From assembly GCA_002394965.1 (NCBI GenBank), contig DGVL01000078.1:1-6216 (forward strand): a stretch of 6,216 nucleotides of DNA. The letters are read 5' to 3'. The notes below the pieces were generated by a model. It saw nothing but the letters and a program-made list of their open reading frames with translations. It was not told where the DNA came from and did no database searches. This document shows positions 5,141-6,216 of the stretch, piece by piece. Every line of letters begins with the position of its first letter. Positions within the stretch are counted from its first letter, which is position 1. The position numbers and the translations under genes are program-made. Source of the stretch: Lachnospira sp. UBA4285. Lineage in GTDB: Bacteria > Bacillota > Clostridia > Lachnospirales > Lachnospiraceae.

Positions 5141-6216
5141 TCAATACGCGATGCCCCAGTAGATCATATGTTTGGCGGGCTTGCCGCAGCAGGCGCAGGT
5201 CTCGCCCAGCTTCTCCTGCTTGAAGGGGATGCAGCGGGAGGACATGCCCGCTTCTTCCTTCATCTTCAGCTCACAGGCTTCCTCGCCGCACCACATGGTC
5301 TTGATAAAGCCGCCGTGCTCCGCCTGCAGCTGCTTGGCCTCTTCTATATTGGAAGCGGCATAGATGTGCTTCTCGAGGTTTTCGAGTGCGGCATCGTACA
5401 GACCCTGCTGCACCGCATCCAGCAGCGCGGGGATCTGTTCGGCCAGGTCGTCGAGGGAGACGGTAATCTTCTCGCCGTTGTCGCGGCGGACCGCAACACA
5501 AGAATTGTTCTCGATATCCCGGGGACCGAGCTCCAGACGGAGGGGAACACCCTTCATCTCATACTGGGCGCACTTCCAGCCGAGGCTGTTGTCGGAGAAG
5601 TCAGCTTTGACGCGGATGCCGAGGGCGGAGACCTTCTCCAGAAGCTCCTGTGCCTTCTCACTGACACCGGGCTTGTGCGCGGCAACCGGGACGATGACGA
5701 CCTGGATGGGGGCGATTTTGGGCGGGAGAACCAGCCCGTTGTTGTCGCCGTGGGCCATAATGACCGCGCCGATCATACGGGTGGTGGAGCCCCAGGAGGT
5801 CTGGAAGGGGTACTGGAGCTTATTGTCGCGGCCGGTAAAGGTCACGTCATAGGCACGGGAAAACTTGTCGCCGAAGTAGTGGGAGGTTGCGCCCTGAAGC
5901 GCCTTGTGGTCCTTCATGAGGCACTCGACGGTGTAGGTGGCTTCCGCCCCGGCGAATTTTTCCTTATCGGTCTTGCGGCCGCGTACCACGGGGATCGCGA
6001 GAACCTTCTCGAAGAAATCGGCATAGCAGTTCAGCTGCTGCTCGGTCTCGTGCTGTGCTTCCTCGGCGGTTTCGTGAATGGTATGGCCCTCCTGCCACCA
6101 GAACTCGCGGGAACGCAGGAAGGGACGGGTGGTCTTTTCCCAGCGGATGACGGAGCACCACTGGTTATAAAGCATGGGAAGCTCGCGGTATGAGTGCAGG
6201 ACGCGGGACCAGTGGT
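5141..6216 (-). CDS. proS: Prolyl-tRNA synthetase, archaeal/eukaryal type (ProS type 3), C-terminal part
   Basis: Cytoplasmic class II aminoacyl-tRNA synthetase that joins proline to tRNA-Pro using ATP. About 357 residues are visible; the start lies beyond the right edge. Since this type is usually near 480 residues, roughly 120 N-terminal residues, including motif 1, are missing. The first Met in the visible frame (6173-6175) is internal: the frame stays open upstream, reading HSYRELP, a conserved ProRS stretch. Motif 2 is seen as FLRSREFWWQEGHT (visible residues about 32-45) and motif 3 as GSTTRMIGA (about 142-150), followed by AHGDNNGLVLPPKIAP. The anticodon-binding domain starts at IQVVIVPV (about 169-275). 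The C-terminal zinc domain has C-x4-C (309, 314) and C-x2-C (340, 343). The protein ends in Tyr, as is common in this type. Only about 100 residues separate motifs 2 and 3, so the INS editing domain of the bacterial type is absent. The gene is convergent with the acidic-protein gene and appears intact where visible. Confidence 0.97.
   Translation of the reverse strand, partial: HWSRVLHSYRELPMLYNQWCSVIRWEKTTRPFLRSREFWWQEGHTIHETAEEAQHETEQQLNCYADFFEKVLAIPVVRGRKTDKEKFAGAEATYTVECLMKDHKALQGATSHYFGDKFSRAYDVTFTGRDNKLQYPFQTSWGSTTRMIGAVIMAHGDNNGLVLPPKIAPIQVVIVPVAAHKPGVSEKAQELLEKVSALGIRVKADFSDNSLGWKCAQYEMKGVPLRLELGPRDIENNSCVAVRRDNGEKITVSLDDLAEQIPALLDAVQQGLYDAALENLEKHIYAASNIEEAKQLQAEHGGFIKTMWCGEEACELKMKEEAGMSSRCIPFKQEKLGETCACCGKPAKHMIYWGIAY

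Noticed and set aside
5108..6193. Plus-strand open frame of 361 codons opposite proS
   Set aside because: The minus strand has unmistakable ProRS motifs 2 and 3, the anticodon domain and zinc cysteines; the plus frame is a shadow.

Overview
The window looks like chromosomal DNA of a Gram-positive anaerobe of the Clostridia, most plausibly an Oscillospirales/Oscillospiraceae-like gut lineage. This rests on strong GGAGG-type ribosome sites, sigma-A promoters with extended -10 boxes, Gram-positive signal peptides, a LysM surface protein with divergent InlB-like repeats, and an archaeal/eukaryal-type prolyl-tRNA synthetase of the kind common in Clostridia. The taxonomic call is inference; nothing in the window fixes the genus.

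Layout. Bases 1-22 (minus) hold only the first codons of a probable exported protein whose body lies off the left edge. Bases 23-299 are a divergent regulatory region. It has one promoter per direction, each a -35 hexamer, 17 bp, and a TGn-extended -10. Each predicted transcript starts with an inverted repeat, and an AT-rich tract lies between the promoters. Bases 300-3398 (plus) encode a 1032-residue secreted protein with a signal peptide, three LysM cell-wall-binding modules, a Thr-rich linker and a long series of divergent beta repeats. After 64 bases with no terminator, 3463-5043 (plus) encode a 526-residue secreted acidic protein of beta-sandwich modules separated by Ala/Glu/Pro-rich repeats. 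A strong, probably bidirectional terminator (5063-5093) ends this pair. It also lies past the 3' end of the convergent prolyl-tRNA synthetase gene (5141 to beyond the right edge, minus).

How the genes fit together. The two plus-strand genes look like one transcription unit making a pair of exported, non-enzymatic proteins. One can hold on to peptidoglycan through LysM. The other has no visible anchor and could be released or held by the first. No catalytic domain is visible in either. The synthetase is a housekeeping neighbour with no evident functional link. The most interesting material is the uncharacterised surface protein pair and its structured divergent control region. I found no CRISPR array, RNA gene, mobile element or defence system.
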